A stretch of 64,000 nucleotides of DNA. Source: JAENWD01 sp963837165 (GTDB lineage: Bacteria; Acidobacteriota; Vicinamibacteria; Vicinamibacterales; JAENWD01). Below the pieces are notes generated by a model that was given only the letters and a program-made list of their open reading frames with translations, was not told the DNA's origin and ran no database searches. Positions 25,189 to 33,035 of this stretch are shown here, one piece after another. Within the stretch, counting starts at the first letter, position 1, and the number at the start of each line of letters is the position of its first letter. A program made the translations under genes and the position numbers. The DNA is taken from NCBI GenBank assembly GCA_963837165.1, contig CAWIMD010000002.1:682001-746000 (forward strand), in the 5' to 3' direction.

Positions 25189-25989
25189 TCAGTTCGCCGC
25201 GAAGAACTCTCGGAAGTTGTCCTGGTCGATCCGGGTGGTCACCACTTCCCCGGGCCTGCCCAGGTCGCGGCCGTTGATGCCGTTCACCTGCAGCGAGACC
25301 GCCGCCGCATCGCCCACCTTGAACACGACGCTGCGGTGCGCCTTGAGCACGAGCTGCTCCCCCGGCGCGAAGAGGCGCTCCACGACGGAGCGGCCGTCAA
25401 TCGACGCGGAGACCCAGCAGTCGGCCGTCGGTGTGAGAACGATCGACAACTCGCCGACGTGATCCACCGCCGGCACGGCCTCGGGCAATGCCTCGCTGCC
25501 CACGTCGGCAACCGGCCGGATCAGGCCCGGCGCGGGCGTGTCGGTGCTCAGCGCGGCGATGCGTCCGCCGACCACCGTGGAGTCCGTCTCGGACGATCGG
25601 GCAAGCAGGAACCAGACGAGGGCGAGGAGCAGTGGCACGGTGACGAGGGCGAGCTGGACAAGGAGACGGCCGGACACAGCCGGCCTGGCGGGTTCAGGAT
25701 CGCCGGCCGGCGCCGGCCGCGGAAAGTGCTCGGCCGCCACCTCGGGAAACTGGCCGACGAATTCACGGAGCGTTGCCTCGCCGTCGAGTCCAAGCGACGA
25801 GGCGTACGCGCGGACGAACGCCCGAAGGAAGATGCCACCCGGAAGCCGGCGGATGTCGTCGCGCTCGATGGCCTCGAGCGCGACGGGTGAGATTTTGGTG
25901 GTCCCCGCGATGTCGCGCAGCGAGATTCCCTGCTCCTCGCGCTGTCGCCGGAGTCGTGCGCCCACCCCTCCCGCCGGTCGGTTCGTCAT
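25189..25989 (-). CDS. rodZ: RodZ-like helix-turn-helix membrane protein
   Basis: Cell-shape protein that tethers MreB to the inner membrane. The 266-residue sequence has an N-terminal Xre-like HTH_25 domain (RQREEQGISLRDIAGTTKIS, AIERDDIRRLPGGIFLRAFV), a single membrane helix at about 112-130 (LALVTVPLLLALVWFLLA) and a C-terminal DUF4115 beta domain (DCWVSASIDGRSVVERLFAP). The order cytoplasmic HTH, one membrane pass, periplasmic domain is diagnostic. mreBCD is not in the window. A TTGACA promoter lies 66-95 bp upstream. Confidence 0.88.
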   Translation of the reverse strand: MTNRPAGGVGARLRRQREEQGISLRDIAGTTKISPVALEAIERDDIRRLPGGIFLRAFVRAYASSLGLDGEATLREFVGQFPEVAAEHFPRPAPAGDPEPARPAVSGRLLVQLALVTVPLLLALVWFLLARSSETDSTVVGGRIAALSTDTPAPGLIRPVADVGSEALPEAVPAVDHVGELSIVLTPTADCWVSASIDGRSVVERLFAPGEQLVLKAHRSVVFKVGDAAAVSLQVNGINGRDLGRPGEVVTTRIDQDNFREFFAAN

Positions 25990-26054
25990 GTTGCTGCCCC
26001 GCCCCTCCTTGTTACATGCCTCGGTACACGCCTGGCTCGACTGTAATGACGGCC

Positions 26055-26084
26055 ATGTTAGGAAACGCGCTTACCGCATGTCAA
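26055..26084 (-). promoter_or_regulatory. Sigma-70 promoter upstream of rodZ
   Basis: Minus strand: TTGACA (26084-26079), 18-bp spacer, TAACAT (26060-26055). The -35 lies within the last codons of thiE. The predicted start near 26048 leaves a leader of about 60 nt before rodZ, which carries an AAGGAGG Shine-Dalgarno. Confidence 0.6.
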
Positions 26085-26745
26085 ACGCATCCCGCACCCG
26101 TGACACGGCCTCGCGCAGCCAGCCGGGCGACATGCCCGGGCGCGGAGGCAGGAACAGGTCCACCGCGGCAATGCCGGAGGCTCCGGCGGCCGCCACCTGG
26201 CAGACGTTCTCCAGGTCGACCCCGCCGATCGCAATCACGGGCAGCCCCGTCGTCCTGACGGCTGCCGCCAGATGCTCGAGACCGGCCACCGGATGGCCGG
26301 CGGGCTTCGATCGCGTCGGGAAGATCGACCCGAACACGACATAGGCCACAGACCGTGCAACGGCGACGTCCGCGATGGCATGGAGGGACCGGCCGACGAT
26401 CAGATCCGATGCGAGGTCCCGCACGCGCTCCGGCGGCAGCGAGTCTTCGGGGAGGTGCACGCCCGCGGCGCCCGCGGCGAGGGCGACGTCCAGCCTGTCG
26501 TTCACCACCACGGTGGTCGCCGACGTCCGGCACGCCGCCACGGCCCGACGAACCAGCGTTACGAGCGCACCCGCCGCGAGATCGCGCTCGCGAATCTGCA
26601 CGAGTCCGGCGCCGGCGCGTGCCGCTTCCTCGATCTGTCCGACCAGTGCGTCGAGCGTCTCCCGGCCGTCGGGGTCCAGGCGCAGGCGCCCGGCAAGCCT
26701 CCTCCGATCGGTCACGAGACAGACGATCGGCGGCTGCAGGCTCAC
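26071..26745 (-). CDS. thiE: Thiamine phosphate synthase
   Basis: Couples HMP-pyrophosphate and thiazole phosphate to thiamine phosphate. The 224-residue TIM barrel has GAGLVQIRERDL, VVNDRLDVALAAGAAGVHLPEDSL, the phosphate-binding YVVFGSIFPTRSKP and PVIAIGGVDLENV. A GTG start at 26745 is used. No other thiamine genes are nearby, so a TenI-like paralogue is a small possibility. It follows small unknown and TPR genes and precedes rodZ. Confidence 0.9.
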   Translation of the reverse strand: MSLQPPIVCLVTDRRRLAGRLRLDPDGRETLDALVGQIEEAARAGAGLVQIRERDLAAGALVTLVRRAVAACRTSATTVVVNDRLDVALAAGAAGVHLPEDSLPPERVRDLASDLIVGRSLHAIADVAVARSVAYVVFGSIFPTRSKPAGHPVAGLEHLAAAVRTTGLPVIAIGGVDLENVCQVAAAGASGIAAVDLFLPPRPGMSPGWLREAVSRVRDAFDMR

Positions 26746-26758
26746 GGCGCTGCCGCCG

Positions 26759-27028
26759 CTAGCGGGCGTCGGAGGGCGGTGCCAGGCCTGGTTCCTCGCC
26801 GCTCTCGAAGCGCGCGCTCAGCAGATCGCCGATCTCCGCGATCCCGATGCCCACGTTCAGCAGCCCCAGGCCGGAGACCGCGCCACGGAGGTAGGCGCTC
26901 TGCGCCAGCATGTGCAGATACGGCACGGCGTCGAACCAGTAGTTCCGGTCCCAGAATGCGGTCCACGGCAGGACCACCAGGAGGAGCCCGGCTTCGAAGA
27001 AGCACGCCGCGAACAGCAGCTGACGCAT
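26759..27028 (-). CDS. Hypothetical small membrane protein
   Basis: An 89-residue protein with two predicted membrane helices (about 4-20, LLFAACFFEAGLLLVVL, and about 45-68, RGAVSGLGLLNVGIGIAEIG) and a Glu/Pro-rich tail. The aromatic loop AFWDRNYWFDAVPYLHML between them looks conserved. It starts 2 nt after the stop of the upstream TPR gene, so both are likely translated together. No function assigned. Confidence 0.72.
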   Translation of the reverse strand: MRQLLFAACFFEAGLLLVVLPWTAFWDRNYWFDAVPYLHMLAQSAYLRGAVSGLGLLNVGIGIAEIGDLLSARFESGEEPGLAPPSDAR

Positions 27029-27030
27029 GC

Positions 27031-27489
27031 TCAGCTCTCCGACTGGGCCCGGGCGAGGCGCTCGACGCGCGACGCGATGTCATGATACTCGCCGGCGTCT
27101 GCCTGCAGCTCGAGATAGACGGCCAGTGCGCGGGCCAGCTCGCCCGACTCCTCGAGCGCCTGACCCAGCTCGTACAGCAGTTGCCGCCCGGCCTCGGGCG
27201 TGGGGGCCGGCGCTTCGGCGGCCCGTTCGAACCACTCGATCGACAGCCCGACCTCGCCACGATCCCGCAGCAGGCGCCCGAGCAGGCCCGCCGCATCGAA
27301 CCGGAGCCTCGGGGCCCGCGCCGCCTGTTCGAGCTCCCGGACCGCGTCGTCGACCATGCCCATGTCCCGGTACGTCAGGGCGATCTTGTAGTGCTGCTCG
27401 GCCTTGTCCGAGGCCGTCTGGCGCGCCACTTCGTCGCGGAAGTCGCGAAACACCTCGTCGAGATTCGACGGGTCGGGACGGTCGGGCAT
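27031..27489 (-). CDS. Tetratricopeptide repeat protein
   Basis: A 152-residue soluble protein with about three TPR units (KAEQHYKIALTYRDMGMVDDAV, FDAAGLLGRLLRDRGEVGLS, LLYELGQALEESGELARALA), a protein-interaction scaffold. The ATG at 27489 is chosen over 27507 because an AAAGGA lies 6 nt before it. It precedes the small membrane protein in an apparent two-gene unit. Confidence 0.8.
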   Translation of the reverse strand: MPDRPDPSNLDEVFRDFRDEVARQTASDKAEQHYKIALTYRDMGMVDDAVRELEQAARAPRLRFDAAGLLGRLLRDRGEVGLSIEWFERAAEAPAPTPEAGRQLLYELGQALEESGELARALAVYLELQADAGEYHDIASRVERLARAQSES

Positions 27490-27607
27490 CCTGGGTCCTT
27501 TCTGCATGCCGATGGCGGTCTCTTCCTTTCACTTTTCGGGCGTTCCCCCACCTGTCAGCAGGGCCCGGTGCCGGCGACAGCCCTCACAGCCGGACGGCGC
27601 CGCGCCG

Positions 27608-28249
27608 TCACTCGATCGTATCAAACAGCGATGGGGGTCTGAAGGTCCGCCTGTGGGCCGGCGAATAGCCATGTTCGGCCACGGCGGCCAGGTGCTCGGG
27701 GGTCGCGTAGCCTTTGTGATGATGGAACCCGAACCGGGGGTCGGTCCGGTGCAACTCGTCCATCAACCGGTCCCGCGTGACCTTGGCGACGATGGAGGCG
27801 GCGGCAATGGCGGCGGACCGCCGGTCGCCCTTGATGATCCCGCGCTGGGGAAGTGGCAGGTCGGGGATTCGAAACGCATCCACCAGGACCACTTCGGGCA
27901 GGGGCGCCAGCCCGAGCACGGCCTCGCGCATGGCGTGGAGGGAAGCCCGGTGGATGTTGAGACGATCGATCTCCTCAGGACCGAGCGATCCGACGGACCA
28001 GGCCAGCGCCCGGCGGACGATCAGCTCGTAGAGCACGTCGCGATCGGAGGCGGACAGCAGCTTCGAGTCTCGCAGGCCGGCGATGTGCCGACCCGGGTTC
28101 AAGACGACGGCGGCGGCGACCACCGGACCCGCGAGGCAGCCCCGCCCCACCTCGTCCACGCCCGCGACGCGGACCAGCCCGATCCGCCCGAGGGCGTTCT
28201 CGATGGTCCGCCGTGCGAGGCTTCGTGCCACGCCGCGCTCCCTGGCCAA
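27608..28249 (-). CDS. rnhB: Ribonuclease HII
   Basis: Removes misincorporated ribonucleotides and RNA primers from RNA-DNA hybrids. The 213-residue product has the first catalytic motif GVDEVGRGCLAGPVV, then DSKLLSASDRD, VLVDAFR, IKGDRRSAAIAAASIVAKVTRDR and the C-terminal HKGYATPEH. All four acidic active-site residues are present. It lies 17 bp after the rplS stop on the same strand, the common rplS-rnhB arrangement. Confidence 0.96.
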   Translation of the reverse strand: MARERGVARSLARRTIENALGRIGLVRVAGVDEVGRGCLAGPVVAAAVVLNPGRHIAGLRDSKLLSASDRDVLYELIVRRALAWSVGSLGPEEIDRLNIHRASLHAMREAVLGLAPLPEVVLVDAFRIPDLPLPQRGIIKGDRRSAAIAAASIVAKVTRDRLMDELHRTDPRFGFHHHKGYATPEHLAAVAEHGYSPAHRRTFRPPSLFDTIE

Positions 28250-28266
28250 TCCACCTGGCTGTCGTG

Positions 28267-28617
28267 CTAGTGGGTGACGCGCCGGGTCTCCTTCATGCGC
28301 GCCGCCTTGCCCTTCAGTTCGCGCAGGAAGTAGAGCTTCGCGCGCCGCACCTTCGCGGACCGCACGACCTCGACCTTCTGGATGATCGGCGAATGCAGCG
28401 GGAAGATGCGCTCGACCCCCTGGCCGAACGACACCTTGCGGACCGTGAAGGAGGCCCGGAGCCCGCCGCGGTGCATGCCGATGACGATGCCCTCGAACAC
28501 CTGCACGCGTTCCTTGTCGCCCTCGCGGACCTTCACGTGCACCCGCACGGTGTCGCCGGACCTCATGTCGGGCCGCTCGACCATCTGGCTCCGCTCGATT
28601 ACGTCAATCGCGCTCAT
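28267..28617 (-). CDS. rplS: 50S ribosomal protein L19
   Basis: L19 sits at the 30S-50S interface. The 116-residue protein has RSGDTVRVHVKVREG, VFEGIVIGMHRGG, SFTVRKVSFGQGVER and the Arg/Lys-rich SAKVRRAKLYFLRELKGKAAR. The ATG at 28617 has a good AAGGAG and overlaps the 3' end of trmD by 14 bp; the longer upstream frame is a trmD shadow. Last ribosomal gene of the rpsP-khpA-rimM-trmD-rplS run. Confidence 0.97.
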   Translation of the reverse strand: MSAIDVIERSQMVERPDMRSGDTVRVHVKVREGDKERVQVFEGIVIGMHRGGLRASFTVRKVSFGQGVERIFPLHSPIIQKVEVVRSAKVRRAKLYFLRELKGKAARMKETRRVTH

Positions 28618-29365
28618 CTTCAGCTCCTTCGGCTCGATCCGCCATCCACTCCCGGACGAACGACCGTTCGGGCTCGTCGAGCACCGAGTCATCGACCAGA
28701 TCCGGCCGCCGCTCCAGCGTCCGGCGGAGCGCCTCGCGCTTCCGCCACCGCCCGATCTCCGCGTGATGCCCCGACAACAGCACGTCGGGCACCCGCCATC
28801 CTCTGAACTCCGCCGGCCGCGTGTAGTGCGGGTAGTCCAGCAGGCCGCGCACGAAGGAGTCCTGGGCCACCGACCGCTCGTCGCCCACGATTCCCGGCAC
28901 GAACCGCGCTACCGCGTCCACCAGCACCATGGCCGGCAGCTCGCCGCCGCTCAGGACGTAGTCGCCGATCGAGATCTCCTCGGTCGCGACGTGCTCCCGG
29001 ACCCGCTCGTCCACGCCCTCGTACCGCCCGCACAGCACGACGATGTGCGGCAGGCCGGCCAGCCGCTCCGCGTCCCGCGCGGTGAGCCGGCGTCCCTGCG
29101 GCGAGGTCAGGACCACCGCCCCCGGCTCGCCATGCGTGGCGCGGATATGCTCGACCGCCCGGACCAGGGGCTCGGGCTTGAGGACCATCCCCGGCCCGCC
29201 GCCGAACGGCACGTCGTCCACCACGCGGTGGCGGTCCGTCGTGAAAGTCCGCAGGTCGTGGACGCCCACCGCGAGCAGTCCCGCCGCGATGCCGCGGGCG
29301 ACCACACCTTCCGCGAACGGCCCGGCGAACATCGCCGGGAAGATCGTGACGATGTCCACTCTCAC
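28604..29365 (-). CDS. trmD: tRNA (guanine-N1)-methyltransferase TrmD
   Basis: SPOUT-family enzyme that methylates G37 of tRNAs with S-adenosylmethionine and prevents frameshifting. The 253-residue sequence has VDIVTIFPAMF, DDVPFGGGPGMVLKPEP, the knot CGRYEGVDERV, EEISIGDYVLSGGELPA and the C-terminal HYTRPAEFRGWRVPDVLLSG. Encoded 13 bp downstream of rimM and overlapping rplS. Confidence 0.97.
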   Translation of the reverse strand: MRVDIVTIFPAMFAGPFAEGVVARGIAAGLLAVGVHDLRTFTTDRHRVVDDVPFGGGPGMVLKPEPLVRAVEHIRATHGEPGAVVLTSPQGRRLTARDAERLAGLPHIVVLCGRYEGVDERVREHVATEEISIGDYVLSGGELPAMVLVDAVARFVPGIVGDERSVAQDSFVRGLLDYPHYTRPAEFRGWRVPDVLLSGHHAEIGRWRKREALRRTLERRPDLVDDSVLDEPERSFVREWMADRAEGAEDERD

Positions 29366-29378
29366 GGCCGGCTCCTCG

Positions 29379-29909
29379 TCACGCGTTCAGCTCGAGGAGC
29401 CCGTCCGGGGGATCGATCACGATCCGCCGATCCGCGATGTCCACCGTCACGCATATCGGCGCGGCCAGCGGCACCAGCACTTCCCCGCGGCCTTCGCCCA
29501 CCACCAGCCGCTCGGCCCCGGTGGTGCCTTCGACGGCGCGCACGGTGCCGATCGCCCGCCCGTCGGTCGTCTCGACGGAGCAGCCGATCAGGTCGTGCCG
29601 GTAGTGCGTGCCCTCCGGCAGCGGCCGCAGCTCCGAGGCCGGCACCCGCAATTCCACGTCGCGGAGCCGCTCGGCCTCGCTCATCGAGCCGACTCCCTCC
29701 AGCGTGAGGACCGGGCGGCCCATGTGCATCCGCGATTCGAGGATGCGCAGCGGCACCGGGGTCCCGTCGTGCAGCATCCACACCGTCGCGCCCGCCCCGA
29801 AACGCTCGGCCGCGAAGTCCGTCTGGAGGTTCACGATGACCTGGCCGCGATGCCCCTGCGTGCGGGCGACCCGGCCGACGACCGCGAACTCGTCGTCCCA
29901 CGCGCTCAC
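29379..29909 (-). CDS. rimM: 16S rRNA maturation factor RimM
   Basis: Assists assembly of the 30S head and binds S19. The 176-residue protein has the N-terminal RimM domain (VGRVARTQGHRGQVIV), the linker and a C-terminal PRC barrel (HYRHDLIGCSVETTDGRAIG, VPLAAPICVTVDIADRRIVID). It lies 3 bp after khpA, in the standard cluster. Confidence 0.94.
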   Translation of the reverse strand: MSAWDDEFAVVGRVARTQGHRGQVIVNLQTDFAAERFGAGATVWMLHDGTPVPLRILESRMHMGRPVLTLEGVGSMSEAERLRDVELRVPASELRPLPEGTHYRHDLIGCSVETTDGRAIGTVRAVEGTTGAERLVVGEGRGEVLVPLAAPICVTVDIADRRIVIDPPDGLLELNA

Positions 29910-29912
29910 GCC

Positions 29913-30161
29913 CTACTCCGCGTCGCGAATCTCGAGGACCGCCTTCCCGCCATGGTGGTGCGCGGCTGCCGCGACGAGCGACCGCAGCGCGTCGGCGATC
30001 CGGCCCTGCCGGCCGATCACCTTGCCGGTGTCCGCCGGCGCCACCGTCAGCTCCACCAGCGTGGTACCGCGGTGATCGGCCTCGCTGACCCTCACGGCGT
30101 CGGGCGAGTCCACGAGCGCCCGCGCGACGACCTCGACCATCGCGGCGACCGGGCTCGCCAT
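29913..30161 (-). CDS. khpA: KH-domain RNA-binding protein KhpA
   Basis: Small RNA-binding protein of the KhpA/YlqC family, which with KhpB influences cell division and RNA metabolism. The 82-residue product has the KH GxxG motif (IGRQGRIADALRSLV) and ends with VLEIRDAE. It starts at the ATG at 30161, 2 nt after the rpsP stop, the usual rpsP-khpA-rimM context. Confidence 0.92.
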   Translation of the reverse strand: MASPVAAMVEVVARALVDSPDAVRVSEADHRGTTLVELTVAPADTGKVIGRQGRIADALRSLVAAAAHHHGGKAVLEIRDAE

Positions 30162-30163
30162 GC

Positions 30164-30436
30164 CTACTCCGCCGCCGCTGCCGCCGGAACGGTCGCCGGC
30201 GCGGCCAGGTGCCGCGCGATCAGCGTCCGGACGGTGTCGGACGGCCTGGCGCCCCGCTCGATCCAGTAGTTCACGCGCGCGCGGTCGATCTCCACCCGCG
30301 CCGGCTTCGTGCGCGGGTAGTAGTGCCCGAGGATCTCCACGAACGCCCCGTCGCGCGGCGTCCGCTGCTCGATCACCACCACGCGAAAGAACGGCCGCTT
30401 CTTGGCGCCGACCCGTCTCATGCGAATTGCCAGCAT
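30164..30436 (-). CDS. rpsP: 30S ribosomal protein S16
   Basis: Assembly protein of the small subunit. The 90-residue product begins MLAIRMRRVGAKKRPFFRVV and has GRYYPRTKP-like HYYPRTKPARVEID and YWIERGARPSDTV. The ATG at 30436 has AGGAGAG upstream; a longer frame to 30484 is not conserved. First gene of a cluster that follows ffh. Confidence 0.97.
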   Translation of the reverse strand: MLAIRMRRVGAKKRPFFRVVVIEQRTPRDGAFVEILGHYYPRTKPARVEIDRARVNYWIERGARPSDTVRTLIARHLAAPATVPAAAAAE

Positions 30437-30561
30437 TCGGTTGCTCTCCTGCCTCGCTGCCCGCGCGGGGACGTCCCGCGACACCTACGTACGTAGGGCC
30501 GAACGTCGGTTCGGCCTCGACCCACCTGAAGTCCGACGCTTCACGCGGTTCCACTCCCCGC

Positions 30562-31905
30562 TCAGCGCCGACCGCGCAGCATGCCGAACGGACTGCGCTT
30601 GCGGCCTCCGCCAATCGCGCCCAGCTGCTTGAGCATCTTGCGCATCTGCACGAACTGCTTCAGCAACCGGTTCACTTCCTCGACCGACGTGCCGCTGCCG
30701 CGCGCGATGCGCTTGCGGCGGCTGCCGTTGATGATGTCGTGCCGCCGCCGCTCGGCCGGCGTCATCGACGAGATGATCGCCTCCACGCGGTTCAGCTGCT
30801 TCTCGTCCGGCTTCTGCTCGGCGAGCTGCTTGATGTTGCCCAGCCCGGGCAGCATGCCCAGGATCGACTCCAGCGGGCCCATCTTGCGAATCGTCCGCAG
30901 CTGGTCCCGGAAATCCTCCAGCGTGAACTCGTTCGCCCGGAGCTTCTGCTCCAGCCGCTCCGCCTCGTCCACGTCGATGGCGGCCTCGGCCTTCTCGATG
31001 AGCGACAGCACGTCGCCCATCCCGAGCAGGCGCGACACCACGCGGTCGGGATGAAACAGCTCGAAATCCTCGAGCCGCTCGCCGCTCCCGACGAACGCAA
31101 TCGGCACGCCCACGACCGACACGACCGACAGCGCCGCGCCGCCGCGGGCATCGCCATCCAGCTTGGTCAGCACCACGCCGCTGACCCCGACCCGCCGGTT
31201 GAACTCGCCCGCGCTCTTGATCGCGTCCTGCCCCGTCATCGCGTCGGCGACGAAGAGCAGATCCACGGGCTCGACGGCCTGCTTGATGGCCTCGAGCTCG
31301 GTCATCAGGGCGTCGTCGATGTGGAGGCGCCCCGCGCTGTCCACGATGACGACGTCGAAGCCGGTGTTCCGGGCCTCGAGCACCGCGCCCTTTGCACGCG
31401 CGACCGGGTCGAGCTCGCCCGCCGGGTCGTGCACGCGCAATTTCGCCTGCCGGCCGAGCACGTTGAGCTGCTCGATCGCGGCCGGCCGGCGCACGTCGGT
31501 GGACACCAGCAGCGGATGCCGCCCCTGCCCCGCCAGCCAGCGTCCGAGCTTTCCGCTGGTCGTCGTCTTGCCCGATCCCTGCAGGCCGAGCATCAGGACG
31601 ACTCGCGGCCGCCGGTCGGTCGGCGCCAGGCCGCCCTTCGCGTCGCCGAAGAGCGCCAGCATCTCGTCGCGCACGATCCGGACGACCTGCTGTGCCGGCG
31701 TCAGGCTTCGCAGGACGTCCTGGTCCATCGCCCGGTCGCGCACGCGGTCGATGAACGCTTTGACGACCTTGAAGTTGACGTCGGCCTCGAGCAGCGCCAG
31801 CCGGATCTCCCGGAGCGCCGACTCGACGTTGCCTTCCGTCAGACGGGCTTCGCCCCGGATCGACCGGAAAACGTCCTGGAGCCGGTTGCTGAGCGCGTCG
31901 AACAT
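30562..31905 (-). CDS. ffh: Signal recognition particle protein Ffh
   Basis: SRP54 GTPase that targets nascent membrane proteins to FtsY. The 447-residue protein has an N helical bundle (RLQDVFRSIRGEARLTEGNV), G motifs GLQGSGKTTTSGKL, DVRRPAAIEQL, DSAGRLHID and TKLDGDARGG, and a Met-rich M domain (KMGPLESILGMLPGLGN, QMRKMLKQLG). The ATG at 31905 starts the conserved N domain. Its promoter is at 31977-32006. The receptor FtsY is also in the window (35969-36889). Confidence 0.97.
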   Translation of the reverse strand: MFDALSNRLQDVFRSIRGEARLTEGNVESALREIRLALLEADVNFKVVKAFIDRVRDRAMDQDVLRSLTPAQQVVRIVRDEMLALFGDAKGGLAPTDRRPRVVLMLGLQGSGKTTTSGKLGRWLAGQGRHPLLVSTDVRRPAAIEQLNVLGRQAKLRVHDPAGELDPVARAKGAVLEARNTGFDVVIVDSAGRLHIDDALMTELEAIKQAVEPVDLLFVADAMTGQDAIKSAGEFNRRVGVSGVVLTKLDGDARGGAALSVVSVVGVPIAFVGSGERLEDFELFHPDRVVSRLLGMGDVLSLIEKAEAAIDVDEAERLEQKLRANEFTLEDFRDQLRTIRKMGPLESILGMLPGLGNIKQLAEQKPDEKQLNRVEAIISSMTPAERRRHDIINGSRRKRIARGSGTSVEEVNRLLKQFVQMRKMLKQLGAIGGGRKRSPFGMLRGRR

Positions 31906-31976
31906 CCGCCGTGGTCCCGCGGCCGCCCGCCGCCGGCCCCTCAGGCACACGACGCCACGCGCCCGCGCAAACGCTT

Positions 31977-32006
31977 ATCTTAGCGTGGGTTGGCTTGAGG
32001 GGTCAA
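31977..32006 (-). promoter_or_regulatory. Sigma-70 promoter of ffh
   Basis: Minus strand: TTGACC (32006-32001), 18-bp spacer, TAAGAT (31982-31977). The start near 31970 leaves about 65 nt of leader before the ffh ATG. It is close to, but separate from, the divergent promoter of the DUF2239 gene. Confidence 0.7.
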
Positions 32007-32030
32007 TCATCGAGGGTGGAACGAGCTGAT

Positions 32031-32059
32031 TTGCGCTCCTATTTTTACCCGGGTATAAT
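32031..32059 (+). promoter_or_regulatory. Promoter with -10 abutting the DUF2239 start
   Basis: TTGCGC (32031-32036), 17-bp spacer, TATAAT (32054-32059), then 10 nt to the ATG at 32070. Predicted +1 is at or a few bases before the start codon and there is no Shine-Dalgarno, implying a leaderless or nearly leaderless transcript. Confidence 0.65.
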
Positions 32060-32069
32060 TATCACTCCC

Positions 32070-32678
32070 ATGCGCCGTCGAAGGATTGCCGAGGCCCCAT
32101 ACGTCGCCTTCTCCGGGACCACCCATGTCGGCTCGGGTCCTCTCGTGGAGGTCGCGCTCGCGGCGAAGCGCGCACTCGAGAACGACCGCCGCGCGCAGGT
32201 GCTGGTCTTCGACAACGCGACCGGCAGGGTCGTGGACCTCGACTACCGCGGCAGCGCCGATGACCTCGCCCGGCGGGTCGCGTCGGCGCCTGCAGCAGGC
32301 GACCCGCGGTCGGTCGGGGAAGTCGCCCGCCGCGGCCGGGGACGTCCGCGGCTCGGCGTCGTCTCCCGCGAGGTCACGCTGCTGCCCCGGCACTGGGAGT
32401 GGCTGGCCGAGCAGCCGGGGGGCGCGTCGGTGGCCTTGCGGCGGCTGGTCGACGAGGCGCGTCGAACGCATGCGGGCCGCGACCGGCTGCGCCGCGCGCA
32501 GGACGCGACGTTGCGGTTCATGACGGCCATGGGCGGCAACGAGCCCGGCTTCGAGGAGGCAACGCGGGCACTCTATGCGGGCCGCCGGGAACGATTCCGG
32601 TCCTGCATCGCGGCGTGGCCGGCCGACGTGCGCGATCACGCCCGCGCGCTCGCGCAGCGTGCGTTCGAGGCGCAGTGA
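32070..32678 (+). CDS. DUF2239 family protein
   Basis: A 202-residue soluble protein of the DUF2239 family, with the typical opening YVAFSGTTHVGSGPLVEVAL, LVFDNATGRVVDLDYRG, and the central PRLGVVSREVTLLPRHWEWL. The C-terminal half is helical and Arg-rich and includes GGNEPGFEEATRALYAG. The function of the family is unknown. It starts 10 nt after a perfect -10 box and is followed 10 bp later by a GIY-YIG gene with its own GAGGA site, so the two are probably one unit. Confidence 0.85.
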   Translation: MRRRRIAEAPYVAFSGTTHVGSGPLVEVALAAKRALENDRRAQVLVFDNATGRVVDLDYRGSADDLARRVASAPAAGDPRSVGEVARRGRGRPRLGVVSREVTLLPRHWEWLAEQPGGASVALRRLVDEARRTHAGRDRLRRAQDATLRFMTAMGGNEPGFEEATRALYAGRRERFRSCIAAWPADVRDHARALAQRAFEAQ

Positions 32679-32688
32679 GGAGGACGGC

Positions 32689-33033
32689 ATGAACCCGACG
32701 GAGGCGCGCCGCCAGGCCGTGCGCGACTACAAGCAGCGACAGGTCGACCGAGGCGTGTACGCCATCCGCTGCGCCGCCACCGGCGCCACCTGGGTGGGCA
32801 CGTCGCTCGACCTGGCCAACACCGGGAACCGCGAGCGGTTCTTCCTGCGCCAGGGTCGCCACCGCGACCGGGCGCTCCAGGACTGCTGGAACGCTCACGG
32901 CGAGGCCGGTCTGTCGTTCGAGACGCTGGAGATCCTCGGCGACGATGTGCCGCAGATCGCCGTCCGGGACACGCTCAAGTCGGCCGCCGGTCGATGGATG
33001 GCGCAGTTGCAGGGACGTCCGCTGCTGCCCTGA
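32689..33033 (+). CDS. GIY-YIG nuclease superfamily protein
   Basis: A 114-residue protein with the small GIY-YIG fold: GVYAIRCAATGATWVGTS is the modified GIY/YIG core and is followed by Arg-rich helices (NRERFFLRQGRHRDRALQD) and a Glu-containing segment (FETLEIL). It may act on branched or damaged DNA, but the catalytic pattern is degenerate. It sits just after DUF2239, and I recall such pairs in other bacteria. Its stop is 2 bp from the convergent ribBA stop. Confidence 0.8.
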   Translation: MNPTEARRQAVRDYKQRQVDRGVYAIRCAATGATWVGTSLDLANTGNRERFFLRQGRHRDRALQDCWNAHGEAGLSFETLEILGDDVPQIAVRDTLKSAAGRWMAQLQGRPLLP

Positions 33034-33035
33034 GG

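Noticed and set aside
32575..32688. Extended N-terminus of the GIY-YIG protein
   Set aside because: It overlaps DUF2239 and is not conserved; the ATG at 32689 follows GAGGA.
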